Assembly (NCBI GenBank): GCA_051453625.1
Contig: JBOZIK010000001.1
Coordinates: 247,173,994-247,237,993, forward strand
Source: Welwitschia mirabilis
Lineage: Eukaryota; Gnetophyta; Gnetopsida; Welwitschiales
DNA length: 64,000 nucleotides
Direction of reading: 5' to 3'
Shown: piece by piece, positions 11,390 to 23,155 of the stretch
Numbering within the stretch: the stretch's first letter is position 1
Layout: the number at the start of each line of letters is the position of its first letter
Notes under the pieces: model-generated
Databases searched by the model: none
What the model saw: the letters and a program-made list of their open reading frames with translations, nothing else
Told to the model about the DNA's origin: nothing
Position numbers and translations under genes: made by a program

Positions 11390-12130
11390 CTCAAAATCAA
11401 TAAGTATTGGAATTAATTCATCGTAATGTGTGTGAACTAGTTAATAATGTTAAAGATAGCAATGTATATGAGATGTTATGAGTCATGTTTTCTTCATTGA
11501 TGGCCATTCTATAAGTAGTCAAATTTATTTATTAACACATAATTATGAAGTTTTTCGAATATTCAAAGAATTTAAAGTTATTGGTCAAAATTCATTTTAA
11601 AAGAGAATTAAATTTTTTAGAACTAATAATGGAGGAGAATATTTCTAAAATAAGTAAAAAATTTTTTATAATGAATAAGACATTAGGATAGAAAGAACTA
11701 TTTCAAAGACTCTTGAATAGAATGTCATGAATGAAACATTTAACAAAACGTTGGTGAAATGTGCTAGATGCATGGTTAGTAATTCTATCTTTTACAAACA
11801 CTCTTAGGATAAATTTTTGATGATTATATGTTATCTCATAAATACATCTTCTTCATCATTGCTTAATGGAAAAATTTAAGAAAATTTTGGAGTAGTAAAA
11901 CTATTTACTTAAATTATCTAAAATTTTTTGAACGTAATGCCTTTGTACATGTTTCAAAAACTAATAGATCAAATTATATTTAAATTATATTAAATCTATC
12001 CTTATTAGATATGGTCATGATGTCAAAGGTTATAAACTATACATTTCTAAATCAAAATGGGTTATCTATAGTAGAAGCATTATTTTTAAAGAAAAATATA
12101 GTTCTTTAAAGTAGTAGATTCCAATGGATG
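11390..12130 (+). pseudogene. pol: C1 integrase remnant
   Basis: The gag-pre-integrase segment starts near 11395. The core shows a FIDGHSISSQIYLLTHNYEV-type stretch (about 11490-11555) that corresponds to the family's first catalytic Asp region. The second catalytic segment, normally TDNGGEY, reads TNNGGEY at 11622-11642, with Asp changed to Asn. The third region NETFNKTLVKCARCM near 11725-11775 keeps the Glu. The C-terminal GYKL-ISKSKWVIYSRSIIF stretch (about 12030-12085) matches the family's GYRLxxxxxxxxxxSRDVxF. Stops are numerous, so the enzyme is dead. Confidence 0.8.
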
Positions 12131-12429
12131 AAACACCTGATAATGCTATATGTTTAAAATAGTAATCATTAATCATAATAAAATTTATTTAGAGGGTTAT
12201 CTACCTTTAACTAGGGAATTTTGCCTTAGTAAATAAGATGGTGTTAACATCTTTGAGAATAATGAAGAAAATGAAAGAGAAGCTAATTATTCAAACCCTA
12301 AATAACATAATAAATTCCCACTGTTAAGACAATTAATATGCATAAGATAACTTCCATCATACTTAAAGATTAAATATTATTAACTGAAAATGAAAAACCA
12401 TCTACATATGATAAAGCATGGTTATCAAC

Positions 12430-13302
12430 ACCTAGTAAATAATGAAAGAAAGAAATGTATGTTGAAATTTAATCAATTGATAAGAATAAAACATGAAAAT
12501 TAGTTGATCTCCTAAAAGAAAGAAAATCAATTTGTTGCAAATGGGTATACTGAATTAAATTTGAAAATAAATTTAAAGATTGACTTATGGATAAGGGATA
12601 TTCACAGAAATAAGGAATTGATTTTTGAGAAGAGCTTCTCTTCTCTTCTCTTCTCTTGATATGCTTTAACCTAAATGGTATGAAGTGCAAGGAAAAAAAC
12701 ATATGATGTATTGATTGTTAAGATTACTTTATGAACTTAAACAAGCACTAAGGATGTGGAAATAAATAGTTGATACCAACATGTTGAGCCTTGGATTTAT
12801 AAAAATCCTAAAGAACTCATGTATGCCTATCAAGAATATAAATAATAAATAGTTTAGTTTGCTACTATATGTATATGACATGTTAATAGTATGAAGTAAC
12901 ATACATAAAGTTCAAGAGTTAAAATCTCTTCTTACTTTTTTCTTTAAAGTGAAAGATCTTAATGCTACAAAAAATATATTAGTAATTGATAATAAATAAG
13001 ATAGGAAAAATTAAAAACTTTGGTTTGGGTAAATTACATATGTAGAAAATGTACTAAAAATATCCAATATGCATGATTTTAAGCTTGTAATTATACCCTA
13101 TGCAAATGGAATGAAACTTTCTATTGAAAAATGTCCAAATATAATAGAAGAAAAAGAGTTCATATTAAAAATTCAATACATTAGTGCTATTAATAGCTTA
13201 CTATATGCAATGGTTTATGGTACACTTGATATTGCATATATTATTGGGAACTTTAGCAACCTTATAAAAAAATACAAGGAAACCTCACTAGATTATTATT
13301 AA
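12430..13302 (+). pseudogene. pol: C1 reverse transcriptase remnant
   Basis: The start corresponds to the copia NxTWELVDLP segment (KLVDLLKERKSICCKWVY here, about 12495-12550), followed by DKGYSQK near 12588-12612 (family AKGYSQ). A TTCTC microsatellite near 12640 replaces part of the next motif. The LYGLKQAPRxW motif reads LLYELKQALRMWK near 12728-12765. The catalytic YVDDM reads YVYDM at about 12868-12882, so one catalytic Asp is Tyr. A VKDLNATKNILVID stretch follows (family MKDLGxAxxILGM). The 77-codon open stretch at 13069-13302 is the RT/RNase H connection. Confidence 0.85.
12635..12657. repeat. (TTCTC)n microsatellite inside C1 RT
   Basis: Four to five tandem TTCTC units lie inside the degenerate RT and interrupt the segment expected after GIDF. 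They expanded after the element was inactivated, or replaced that part of the gene. Confidence 0.8.
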
Positions 13303-13319
13303 GCATTTATTTCAGTATT

Positions 13320-13620
13320 TCTATAGTACTAGGCAATATGGAATCTATTATCAAAATGATTCTATTAAATTACATGATTTTATTAACACTGATTGGGTGA
13401 GTGACCTTGATAAATAAAAATCAACAAGTATATATGTGTTTAAACTCTTTGAGGTATTATATCCTAAAAGAATTAAAAATAGTCTTTTATGGCTTAATCT
13501 ACTATTAAAGTAAAGTATCTCACTATAAATATGGCAAGTAGAGAAGTAGTATGGCTTTAAAGATTAATCTCTCATTTTGGAATTCATGTGGCTCTAGTCA
13601 AAATTGATTACAATGGTTAA
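13320..13620 (+). pseudogene. pol: C1 RNase H remnant
   Basis: The region matches the copia RNase H domain: a DFINTDWVSDLDK stretch near 13377-13415 (family GYSDSDWAGDxDxRKSTSG), and STIKVKYLTINMASREVVWL near 13500-13560 (family STxEAEYxAxxxAxxExxWL). The key Glu of TEAEY is Val-Lys here. A 61-codon open frame at 13604-13789 follows and may be the eroded C-terminal end. Confidence 0.8.
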
Positions 13621-13877
13621 AGTACTATTACTATATCCATTAATCCATATTTTCATGGGAGGAAAAAAAACATTAAACTTTATTATCATCAAATTCATAA
13701 AGAAATTTAGAAAGGAAAATAATCTTTATGACAAGATCTATAGTATAGAATATCTTACTAATATTCTTACAAATTTTAACTCTTGCTGAAAAATTCATAT
13801 GATGCTACTTAGAATTTAGTTTTATTAATAACTAATAATTTCATTCATAACCACTTTTTTCAATAGATTTACCTTCA

Positions 13878-13890
13878 AGAGGAAGATTTA
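13878..13890 (+). other. C1 polypurine tract
   Basis: AAGAGGAAGATT immediately precedes the 3' LTR, in the position of the copia AAGxGGGAGATT tract. Confidence 0.65.
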
Positions 13891-14401
13891 TTTCGATTAA
13901 ATGAAGGCAAGTCTACCATTATGAAACTAGTTATAAAATGATAATAATATACCTCAATTCTAGCTTTTCTCCAATTACTTATCATGTATTTATTCTAAAC
14001 GCTTGTGTTCCATGCCTTACTTATTACAAGAATACTTTCTATTTATTATGAGGCATGTTCCATTAGTTGTGACATTTTTCCTACTTTTTTGTAGGTTAGT
14101 TAGTCCTCTTACTTTATAAAAGGAAGGTCTAAAGCTAAAATGATTTGCAATAAGTAATAAAAGAAATTTTTGCTAAAGCTCAAGCTCTCTTTCTTTAAAA
14201 TTCTATCAAACTTTCAGCTTTGTATTTATACAATGTCTTTCTAAAGCTAAGATGCAATAAAAATAAGTTCTTACTAGGGTTTTTCTTGTTTTTACCTACG
14301 ATATATCTATCTCTTTTACTACATATTATTTCTTGTAATTCAAATTTCTTCTTGAATATAGGATTCACATTGTAATAAAAAATAAAAACTAAAACTTAAC
14401 A
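13891..14401 (+). repeat. C1 3' LTR
   Basis: It begins TTTCGATTAA (the terminal TG has become TT) and ends ACTTAACA. It is homologous throughout to 9461-9957. The large divergence between the two LTRs shows an old insertion. Confidence 0.85.
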
Positions 14402-16246
14402 TAAATATCATTTTCTTCTAAATAAATTTAAATTAATGCTTATCCTTCTAGTATTAAATAATTATAATGGTTAATACGATATCACTAGCACCTAGACTTT
14501 AGCACTGCTAATAATTTTGTTATTTGTGGTGATGATGATGTTGCCTAGTAATACAAACATGTTTCAATAGAAATAAGTGCTTCAGATAGCTGCTAGCAAT
14601 TTACGGATGGTAGGAAGCACATACCATGTAATCTGGTATCGACAAGGACCATTTGTGAACATGTTTCTAAATTAATTAAAAATTATAAGATCATATAAAA
14701 CAATAAGTAGCATGTAATCAAACTGTAACTAGATTTATGGATTTTATAGTGATGGAAAGTTGGCTACACATTTATTTATTTTTGTAGTTACACATGACTA
14801 TGTCTGAGAGTGAATACTTCCCTTTTACTTTGAGCTAATCCACAAATTTAAGAAACAAAGCTATGAAGAATTTGAGACATGCATTTATTACTCTAGAATA
14901 CATTATCTTTCTATGTGCTATAACTAATTATTTCTTATAATATTAGAAGACATTTAGGATATGCATTTATCAAACTTGGAAGATCTGTTAAAATTCTACA
15001 AAGTTTTTAGATGAGGTAAACATTAAGTTTTATTATTTATCATTATATTAATTTATTTATATTAATTTATTTTAAGTTATTATAATATTGCTAAAAATTA
15101 TTAACATCGTATTTTTTAATTATTAAGCAATAATATTTATACTTATTTTTGTTATTTACTCTAATGCTAACAAATTAGATACTCTTTGAATCATGTCATA
15201 TTTATATGACATACAAATACGCTAGTAGCATGTAGTAACATTTTTGGATTTCTAATGATTAATTTATACTCTTTGTGATATAATTATACCTTTAAGAACA
15301 TAATGCATAGAAATTATATGACTAAAACATTTTTTATTTAAGCCTCAAAAAAAGTATATAATTACTGAGTGTGATGTTCTATGTAGTAAGTTTAACATAT
15401 AAAATTAACTTAAATATAAGTAAAAATAATAATATTTTCTATATTATAAATAAATAAACAATTGTATTCATTAAGATAAATACATAAACATAAGTACATA
15501 ATCAATGCTTAGTAGTTTTTAAACCTTTAAAGAAATGCATTACAATTTACATCTTAAGAAAACAATTATATGTTGCAATGCTTTACATTTGAAAATCACA
15601 TTAAGTATTGAAATAATAAATTACATAAGTCCTACTTAATTATTTCAAATTATTTTTATTTAATTAAAAAAATAATATGAACTAGATAAAAACAATGTTT
15701 AATTAAAACACATATTAAAATTTAGTAAGTATAATGTAAAGAAGTAAGACTCTATGTCTAATAATTTTCCATGTTATTTAGTAGCTTTTCCATCTTCTTG
15801 TCTTTTGTTTATTTGTTGACCATCTTTTTTAAATAACTTTTCTCCATTCATATAAGATGACATTACTTGTTGATGTATATTTATTAAATTATTGCCTTTC
15901 TAATCTTTAAGTAACTTCATACATCAAATGAAGATATATTTCTATTGATTTCAATAATTAACATGTGAAAGAACAACAAATGTAATTCCTATTTTTCTTT
16001 TTACTAGTATTAGCAATACTAGTCTTTTTATTGATAATTAAGAAATGTGCCTATGAAATGTTTAAGTCTTTATGACTAGAATTTGATGGTGGATTTTAAT
16101 GATTTAATATAATTTAACCACATTAAGGAAAAGTTATTAATTTATGTTATATGTTTAAAAAATGGATGAAACATCTTCTCTTCATACTCGAATTCATATA
16201 GACTATTAAAGGAGTAAGCATTCAAATAACATCTTTACTTATTGAT
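14402..16246. other. AT-rich spacer, no recognised feature
   Basis: I see no LTR, RT or tRNA. The stretch at 15000-15720 is close to pure A/T with short poly-A and poly-T runs. CTGGTATCGACA near 14633 only partly resembles a primer binding site and has no LTR on its left. Confidence 0.4.
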
Positions 16247-16763
16247 GAGAACTAAAAATGATGTAAATGTTAATTATCATTGAGAAATTTTTATTTTTAT
16301 GATTATACATTTTAGATGACATTTGATATTCTTTTTAGCATTTAAATTAATATACTATTTTGTTAGTAGATTAGTTAGTTAGTATGTTACTAAGTCACCA
16401 TGTATATATAGATCATAATGTTACAGGTACAAAATGTCATCTGGAATGAGGATGATGAAGAATATTAAGCTAGTGAAAATACAAAAACAACTTCAATCAT
16501 AAAGCTATTTAGTAGAAGAAAAGAAAGAAAATAATAAAGCAGAAAGAGGATAAAGGACATAAGAAGGAGATTACCACCAAGGATAAGTATCTTTGGGCAA
16601 AAAGGCTCTAGAAATAGAACTATGCAAGAAGGTGTAAGGAAGCTCTAGGAATATTCCAAAGGATATAGTATCATCCCTCATGTTCCAATTTTGCATACAA
16701 ACAAAAATACAAACTTGTCAGAATATTTTGCTATAATATTTTATTATCTTAATAGAAAGCTTT
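16247..16763 (+). repeat. G2 5' LTR
   Basis: It shares blocks with 27672-28210 in the same order: AGAACTAAAAATGATGTAAA at the start, then a CATGTATATATA region, ACAAAATGTCATCT, GGCAAAAAGGCT and the final ATCTTAATA. Homology stops abruptly at both ends. Terminal TG/CA bases are not certain. Confidence 0.75.
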
Positions 16764-16802
16764 AAGTTCTATTAATCCTATAGCTTTAGAACACCAAGAA
16801 AA

Positions 16803-17170
16803 GTGAGAAATATATTTATATCATTAATATCCACTTTCGAGGGCAAGAAGTTAGAAGAACATCTATTTCATATATGTTTATTTGATGCCTTCTATAAAGA
16901 AAATTATCTTGATTTAAAATCTAATATTTTAAGATATTTTACTTTTTCTTTGAAAGGAAATTCTCTTCTATGGTATCATATAAATTCTAATGATTCTTTT
17001 AGTTCATGAGAAATTCTTAACAATTCTTTCTTAGCTATATTTCAACCCATGAGGATAGTTAAAGATTTAAGAGAATATATTTTGAATATTAAACAGAAAG
17101 ATAATGAAAGTTTTGATGAGTTCATAAATAGATATAACATATGAATGTTTTAACTATAGTATTATAGTTA
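16803..17170 (+). pseudogene. gag: G2 gag remnant (retrotransposon gag domain)
   Basis: The frame reads ISTFEGKKLEEHLFH, then FDAFYKENYLDLKSN, ILRYFTFSLKGNSLLWYH and FSS, a close match to the plant gypsy gag domain (family FxGxxxEDPxxHLxxF and LFPFSLxGxAxxWL). After a stop at 17007-17009 (a Trp position) it continues with FLAIF-type sequence, then PMRIVKDLREYILNIKQKDN and ESFDEFINRYN to about 17140. The true start is upstream or lost. This is the best-preserved gag in the plus-strand elements. Confidence 0.85.
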
Positions 17171-18234
17171 GAAAATAATTCAAAGATTCACTTAGAGTTT
17201 TAAAAAGTTAAACATTGAAAGAATTAAACTTATTATAAAGAGGAAGCATTAAGAAAAAGAATGTTCAAGAAGCAAGAGAAGCTATTACTCAGTTTTATGT
17301 CATGAGTCAAGGATAAGAATAAGAAGGTGAAAAGAAGAAAAGACCAAATAAATTATTTACTTCAAAAGTATATGGTAGTACATATAGCTCAATGCATATT
17401 AGTCTTATGGAAGAAGTAGTTAAAAAAGTAACTGATAATATGGTGGAAAAATTTGATCGGTTAGTTATAAAACACTTTAAAAAGAAAGAAGGACCTATCT
17501 ACAAACATTGTTGAGAAGATAATCATGAAGAAAAAAAAATATCCCTAGATGAAAGAATTTTTTTCATTAGTTAGATATTATTAAAGAGGATTTAAATATA
17601 GGAAATCAACCTCAAACAATAAAAAACCATATCCTTTACTAAATTAGGAAATGAAAAGGTAAGTTAGAAAAGACTTTATAAAAGTATGTAAATCCTAAAA
17701 TATAAAAAAAATATGATTACTATAGAAATTGTAGAAACATAGATTCAAAAGACATAAAAAAAATCAAAGGCAAAATAGAAACAAGGAAAATGTCTTACTT
17801 AACCTCAACCAAATTCAAGGGAAGCAATAAGTAAAGTAGTGACTATTAGATCTACAAAACAAATGGTGACAAATGAAGACTAAGATAAGAAAACAAATTT
17901 GAATACCACTCTAGTTGAGGAAGAAATAAATATGAGGAAGAAGTAGTAGTTGATACATCAACAGATCCTCTAGCTTTTCCAATGAGAAGTAAACAAATAG
18001 AACATTCAAAAATTTGAAAAGAATATAGAATATTTAATAACTATTTTTGATGATATAATAATATTATTACCTATTTTAAAGTTATTAAAAGATGTACCTA
18101 TGTAATTTAAAAAATGAAGAACATTCATTTATAACAAAGGAATTAAAAAAAAATCTAGAAGGGAAAATAAATTAAGATGATTAGGAAAGATTAAGTTTCT
18201 TGGACTTCAAAATAGAAAACATGAAAAGTAGAGT

Positions 18235-18580
18235 GATTTAGAAATAACTATGATAGAGGTAAAAATTAATGGGGAACTCAAAGTAGAAGGACTTGTGAAT
18301 ATAGGAGTAAGAATTAATGTAATGGCCTATGAGACTTGTGAGAAGCTAGGAAAGTCAAAACTAATACCTTACTAACAAAATGTGTACATGGAAAATGGTT
18401 CAGTAGTAATAGCCGAAGGAGTTCTAAAAGACATACACATTGAACTCCAAGGATTTATCTATTTAATAGATCCTCTACTAATGAAAAATCAGGGAGATAA
18501 CCATGTAGTAGTTTTAATAAGACCTTGAATGACTACTATGGATGTGAATATTTATTCTAAGATAAGGGTAATGAAAATTA
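18235..18580 (+). pseudogene. pol: G2 aspartic protease remnant
   Basis: Sequence LEITMIEVKINGELKVEG leads into LVNIGVRINVMAYETCEKLG, the counterpart of the family's LVDTGAxxNVM. The catalytic Asp codon at 18298-18300 is AAT (Asn), so the enzyme is dead. A VVLIRP segment near 18510-18528 matches the family's ILGRPW. Between gag and here (17170-18235) the frame is a stop-ridden spacer. Confidence 0.8.
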
Positions 18581-18989
18581 GTCTAGAAGATCTTAAGAAA
18601 GAGATGAAGTTATTTAATGTAGTAGTTGTAGAAGAGATGAAAAGAATATAGAAGCTAAAACCAATGCAATTAATACAATAGGTTAGTTTAATATTAAATA
18701 ATCAAAATTAAGAAAAGTATGAGAAGGAAAAATTAACATCTCAAAGAATAGAAAATACCTTACCTAATAATAGATTAGAGTATATCAAATAGCTCTAAAT
18801 AGACCTCTGATTATAAATAGTCATTCAACTCATTCTTAAAAAAGAAAAGTTAAAAGAATGTTGATTAGAAAAAAATAAGCTTTTTATTAGGATCACACTA
18901 GTATTAAGGAAATAGATCCAAAAATATATCAATAGAGAATTTATTTGGATACCTTTATTAAATCAAATAGGTAGCCAGAAATAATATGT

Positions 18990-19640
18990 AATTCACATAT
19001 GCAAGAAATAATTAAACAAGAAATGTTTGAACTCTTGGATATTGGATTTATCTATCCTATATCAAAATTATAATGGGTTAGTCCTATAACAATGGTACTA
19101 AGAATGGAAATAAATGGATATTATGTATAGGTTTTTGAATGTTAAATACTGCAACTTATAAAGATCATTTTCTTCTTCCATTTATAGATCAAGTTTTAAA
19201 AAGAGTATCTAGACATCAGTACTGTATCTAGACATCAGTACTATATATTTTTTAATGGATATAGTTGATATAATTAGGTCCTAATAGCTTTGGAAGATTA
19301 AGTCAATATACTTTTTACTTATAATTGGAGTACTCATGCCGATAAGGTATTACCATTTGGATCATGTAAAGGCCATACTACCTTCTAAAGGCTAGTAAAT
19401 AGTATCTTTCAATGTATGATAGGAAGATCTCTTGAAGTATTTATAGATTATTTATCAACTTTTGGAAATAACTTTGATGAATCACTTGATAGATTGAAAA
19501 GAGTTTTAGGGTGATGTAAAGAAAAACATCTACAACTTAGTTGGTCAAAAAGTTATCTTATGATGATAAAAGATATAGTGCTAGGACATAAAATATATCA
19601 AAAAGAAATTAAGACTACTAAATAAAAAATTAAAAATATA
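18990..19640 (+). pseudogene. pol: G2 reverse transcriptase remnant
   Basis: The domain starts KEMFELLDIGFIYPIS, then WVSPITMV, with the Trp codon of KLxWVSP preceded by a stop. It continues YKDHFLLPFIDQVLKRVS, is disturbed by a 19-bp tandem duplication at 19206-19243, and resumes with DQVNILFTYNW. The FGLCNAPATFQR motif reads FGSCKGHTTF plus a stop. The catalytic FVDDFSTFG reads FIDYLSTFG from 19440, so the second Asp is Tyr. NNFDESLDRLKRVL and HLQLSWSKSYLM follow and are nearly intact. The sequence style is Tat/Athila. Confidence 0.9.
19206..19243 (+). repeat. 19-bp tandem duplication within G2 RT
   Basis: TATCTAGACATCAGTACTG is followed by TATCTAGACATCAGTACT. The insertion is not a multiple of three and shifts the RT frame. 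Confidence 0.9.
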
Positions 19641-20275
19641 AAATATATTTTATCCTCAACCAAACTAAAAAAGTTAAGAACTTTCTTAGGGCATGTTAGA
19701 TATTATAGAAGATTTATATCTAACTTTAGGAAGATTACTAAATGTCTAAGTAATCTTTTATGGAAGGATGTAGAAAATAATTAGATAGAAGAATGTAAAA
19801 GTACTTACCAAACTTTAAAGGATAAATTTTTATTAGCACCCATTTTACAAGGACCTAATTGGATAAGATCATTTCAAATTATAATTGATGAATCTAATCA
19901 TGCTATGGTAGTTATTTTAGAGTAAAAAGATGAAAGAAATAAACCATATACTATTGTTTATATTATTAAAAAATTTAAACTTGCTCAATCAAATTACATA
20001 GCAATAAAAAAAAGAGTTGTTACTAGTAGTGATAGCATTAGAGAAGTTTAGGAATTATATTCTAAATTATAAACTAAAAGTTCATATAGACCATAGTGAT
20101 ACCAAATTTTTAATAATAAAAAAGGCTATTTTAAAAATTATGACATGAATACTATTAATGTAGAAATTTGATTTAAAAATTATTATTAAAAAAGGGACAA
20201 AAAAGGTGGTAGTAGATCATCTCTTAGGATTAGAGTTTCTTGATGGAGAACAAATAATTATAAGAGACTAATTTT
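19640..20275 (+). pseudogene. pol: G2 connection and RNase H remnant
   Basis: The connection reads KLRTFLGHVRYYRRFISNFR and ITKCLSNLLWKD (family FLGHxGYYRRFIxxFSKIxxPL). RNase H follows: QIIIDESNHAMVVILE (family DASxxAxGAVLxQ), KPYTIVYIIKKF (family PIYYxSKxL), AQSNYIAIKK, and the end DLKIIIKKGTKKVVVDHLL at about 20170-20225 (family FDLEIxDKKGxENxVADHLSRL). Stops occupy Gln and Trp positions. The block is unusually readable. Confidence 0.9.
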
Positions 20276-20289
20276 GAAATGAACCTTTT

Positions 20290-21590
20290 TTAAAGTAAAA
20301 GGCAACCCATGGTATTCTTACATAGCAAATGTCATTGTAAGTAAAAAATTATCATGTTTTATTAATTACTATGATAGAAAAAAATGTTAAGAGAATTTAG
20401 AGAATACATATGGCATGATAAAATATTATTTAGAAGATGTAAAGATCATGTTATTAGAATATGTGTAATAGAAAAGTTGTAGAAAGAAATGCTAAATAAA
20501 GATCTTGAGGAATAAGGAGGAGGACATTATGAAATAAGAAGAATAGGGTAAAAATTCCTCATGTGGGATACTACTGACACACAATATTCAAAGATTCAAA
20601 TCCTTATGTTTAGAATTATGATAAATGTTAGAGAGAATGAGAATTTAACAAGAAATTAGAAATGCTATAATAATGGATTTAGTCAATTGAATTATTTGAT
20701 GTTTGAAAAATAGATTTTACTAGACCAATCAATCATTTCTCCTATAAAAATAAATATATTTTGATCTATGTTGATTATTTCACTAAGCATGATAAGGCTA
20801 AGATTATGTCTCACTATTCTTTTCAAATCATAGTTAACTTTTTTCTTAGGAATATCATATATTAATTTGAAGTTCCTATAAGACTTATATCTGATAGAGT
20901 AACTCATTTTACTAGAAAAATCTTCAAGAAACTCTTAACCAAACATAGGATCCACTACAAACTCTCTTCTCCCTATCATTCTTAATTTAATGGCTAAGCT
21001 GAAGTGATTCATAAAAAAATAATATAATATTAATAAAAGATATAAAATATTAAGAAAATAGATTGGGCTAAAAAGTTAAATGCAACATCAAACTCCTATA
21101 GAATAACTTGGAAACATATCATAGGATTTACACCATATGAATTAGTCTATGGAAAAAGAGCTATTTTGAAATTAAATTCAAAATAATAACTTTTAAATTA
21201 GCTAAAGAATTAAAATGCAACTTGGATATAGTTAAAAATGAATGAATAGAAAACATGAATATTTTGGAGAAAAATAGAAAATAATCTCTTTTACTTAAAG
21301 AACTTATACAACAAAATCCTAAAATATATCATGATAATAAAATTAGAAAAAACCAATTTTAATAAAAGAGATTCTATAGTACTCTNNNNNNNNNNGTACT
21401 CTTTAACCCTAAAAAGATCCTTTCAAAACAAAAATATGAACAAAAATAACTAGGACCTTATACCATAATGAAAATTTTGGAAAATGGAGCCTTAGAGGTA
21501 TATGATCCTAGTGAAAAAATCGTGTACCAAGTTAATGGGTACAGAATAAGAATGTATTATGAATACAAATCTATGCTAAATTATTTAGGA
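20290..21590 (+). pseudogene. pol: G2 integrase remnant
   Basis: The N-terminal zinc-binding part is partly readable near 20480-20590 (GGHYE, then a WDTTDT-type stretch). The core reads DFTRPINHFSYKNKYILIYV, DYFTKHDKAKIM, then FEVPIRLISDRVTHFTRKIF and HRIHYKLSSPYHS, ending NGxAEVIHK, so the three acidic positions (DYFTK, SD, AEV) survive. The C-terminal part after the small gap reads LGPYTIMKILENGALEVYDP and VYQVNGYRIRMY (family GPFxxxxVxxxGAVEIxDxxxxxxFKVNGxRLK). It matches Tat/Athila integrases. Confidence 0.9.
21386..21395. other. Assembly gap of 10 N
   Basis: Both sides carry GTACTCT, so the flanking contigs probably overlap there and the true sequence may have no gap. Confidence 0.9.
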
Positions 21591-21959
21591 AACCATTATA
21601 GGATGGAAGAAATAATTCTAATCTACATATAAATAAAAATTTATAAACTAGATAATAAGGATGAATTATTTCATTAATGTTTATTCAAGTTGTTTATTTG
21701 TTAAGTTATCATAGATAAATGTAATAATTTTAAAATGAGAAGCTAACTTGATAAGTCTTCAATAGGAGATTATGCATTATCCTTATTAGGAATATTAAGG
21801 AGATACATTGCATCTTATGATAAAAATATTTTTGGTAAATATATATTTAAAAAAAGCTATAATATTCTACTATCAGTCTACCAAAGTAAATATTCCTAAG
21901 AGAGGCCTTTGGTAGTGTAATATGATAGCTGTGAGATAAGGGATTAGTTGGCCACAATC

Positions 21960-22002
21960 TAGATAATAGAGAGAGAGAATGAAAATTTAGAGATAGATAG
22001 AG

Positions 22003-22043
<41 letters not shown>
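21960..22043. repeat. (GA)n microsatellite
   Basis: About 18 perfect GA repeats at 22007-22043 follow an impure GA-rich lead-in. It lies about 400 bases after the end of integrase, inside the long post-pol region. Confidence 0.95.
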
Positions 22044-22046
<3 letters not shown>

Positions 22047-22649
22047 TGTGGATCCTTATTCCTCTGAGAATGGTTGCACTAACCTCATTATGATTAGAAA
22101 ATTAAGTTGTTAAAAATAAAAAGTTAAGACATAATTATATCTAATGAATCATCTAGCAACTGCTAGTTACTAAGGCTACAACTATATAAGATAAGTTATC
22201 CAAAAAAAAGGAAACAAAAGAGAGATAAAGAGACAAAAAGAGAGGAAGAGAAAGAATTTGATTCTAGTATGTGATGGAATATTAATCTAAAGATTTTCAA
22301 TTTAATAGCATGCACAATCATTAAATTTTATTTTATTAAGAATAAGGTTCATATTTTTAAAATCATTTCATATTATTATAATAATTTGATAAATTACTTA
22401 GTATAAATTTCCCTCTAATGAAATTAATATATCCATAAGAAAATAAAAGTAGTGATCATATAACTTTATTTGAAATAAGACAACAAGAAAAATTTGATTA
22501 AATAAAGAGATTTATTACATCGTTTTTCAAAAACATGGTAAAATATTTGCTCAAGATAATTAAAATTTAGACACATATCACTTGACTAAAGCAACTTATT
22601 TCTTAAAGTGGTTAGAGAACTTGATCATTCTATTAGAATACCCAGTCAT

Positions 22650-23155
22650 AGATGATGATCCTACAGAACTCTTACCTAGGGGCAATAAATGAATCTCACT
22701 TTGGGATTCTAAGAGCATGTTTATTTCTTTTGGATGAGCTCATAAAAAATTCTTATAAGGATTGGTATTTTATATTGTCTTCTCTATTTTTTTCTTATCA
22801 AAACTTAGTATAGCTGTACTAAGTGTGAGATTCATGTCTTAAGGCTTATTAAATTTCTTCTCTAATACCTGTACCTATCTAGCTAATTAGCCTAAGAAAA
22901 TGTCACAAGCCAAGTCTTCTTGGTGAAGTTTTAAATGAAGTTCTTTTATCCTAATCCTAAGATAACTCGATTACCAAGTGAGAAATCATGCAAAAAAAAA
23001 CTTAAAGGAATGATCACATTCTTAAAACGTTCTTTAATAGATTTGGTAATAAAGGTGTCCAAGGTAGCTAAGACCTTTGCAATTGATTTTGAACCATAAT
23101 ACAATGAGTATTGCACTTCATTCTTTGACCTTAAGGTGATTAGAATTTTACACTC
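22650..23155 (-). pseudogene. Possible antisense ORF in G2 post-pol region
   Basis: On the minus strand, 69 codons from 23155 to 22949 are stop-free. They include SKSIAKVLATLDTFITKSIK, ERFKNVIIPLSFFLHDFSLG and NRVILGLG. The same frame continues to about 22670 with stops mainly TAA or TAG, readable as damaged Gln codons. Tat-branch elements such as Grande and Retand are known to carry an antisense ORF between integrase and the 3' LTR, which is the position here. Against it, a stop-free run of this length is not rare in DNA this AT-rich, and I do not recognise the protein. Positional support is stronger than sequence support. Confidence 0.35.

Larger units (their letters stand above)
9461..14401 (+). 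mobile_element. C1: complete but dead Ty1/copia element
   Basis: The element is 4.94 kb with two LTRs of 497 and 511 bp, a Met-tRNA-type primer binding site, gag, protease, integrase, RT and RNase H in copia order (integrase before RT), and a purine-rich tract before the 3' LTR. Every domain is recognisable but broken by stops. The flanks do not show a clear 5-bp target duplication (AGTTA on the left, TAAAT on the right), so the ends may have mutated. Confidence 0.9.

Noticed and set aside
13604-13789. 61-codon plus-strand frame as a separate gene
   Set aside because: It lies between the C1 RNase H remnant and the 3' LTR and is most likely the decayed pol end.
14620-14660. CTGGTATCGACA resembling a primer binding site
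   Set aside because: No LTR on its left and no gag on its right, and too many mismatches to the methionine-tRNA site.
20692-20907. Minus-strand open frame of 71 codons
   Set aside because: It is the antisense shadow of the G2 integrase core, which is clearly readable on the plus strand.
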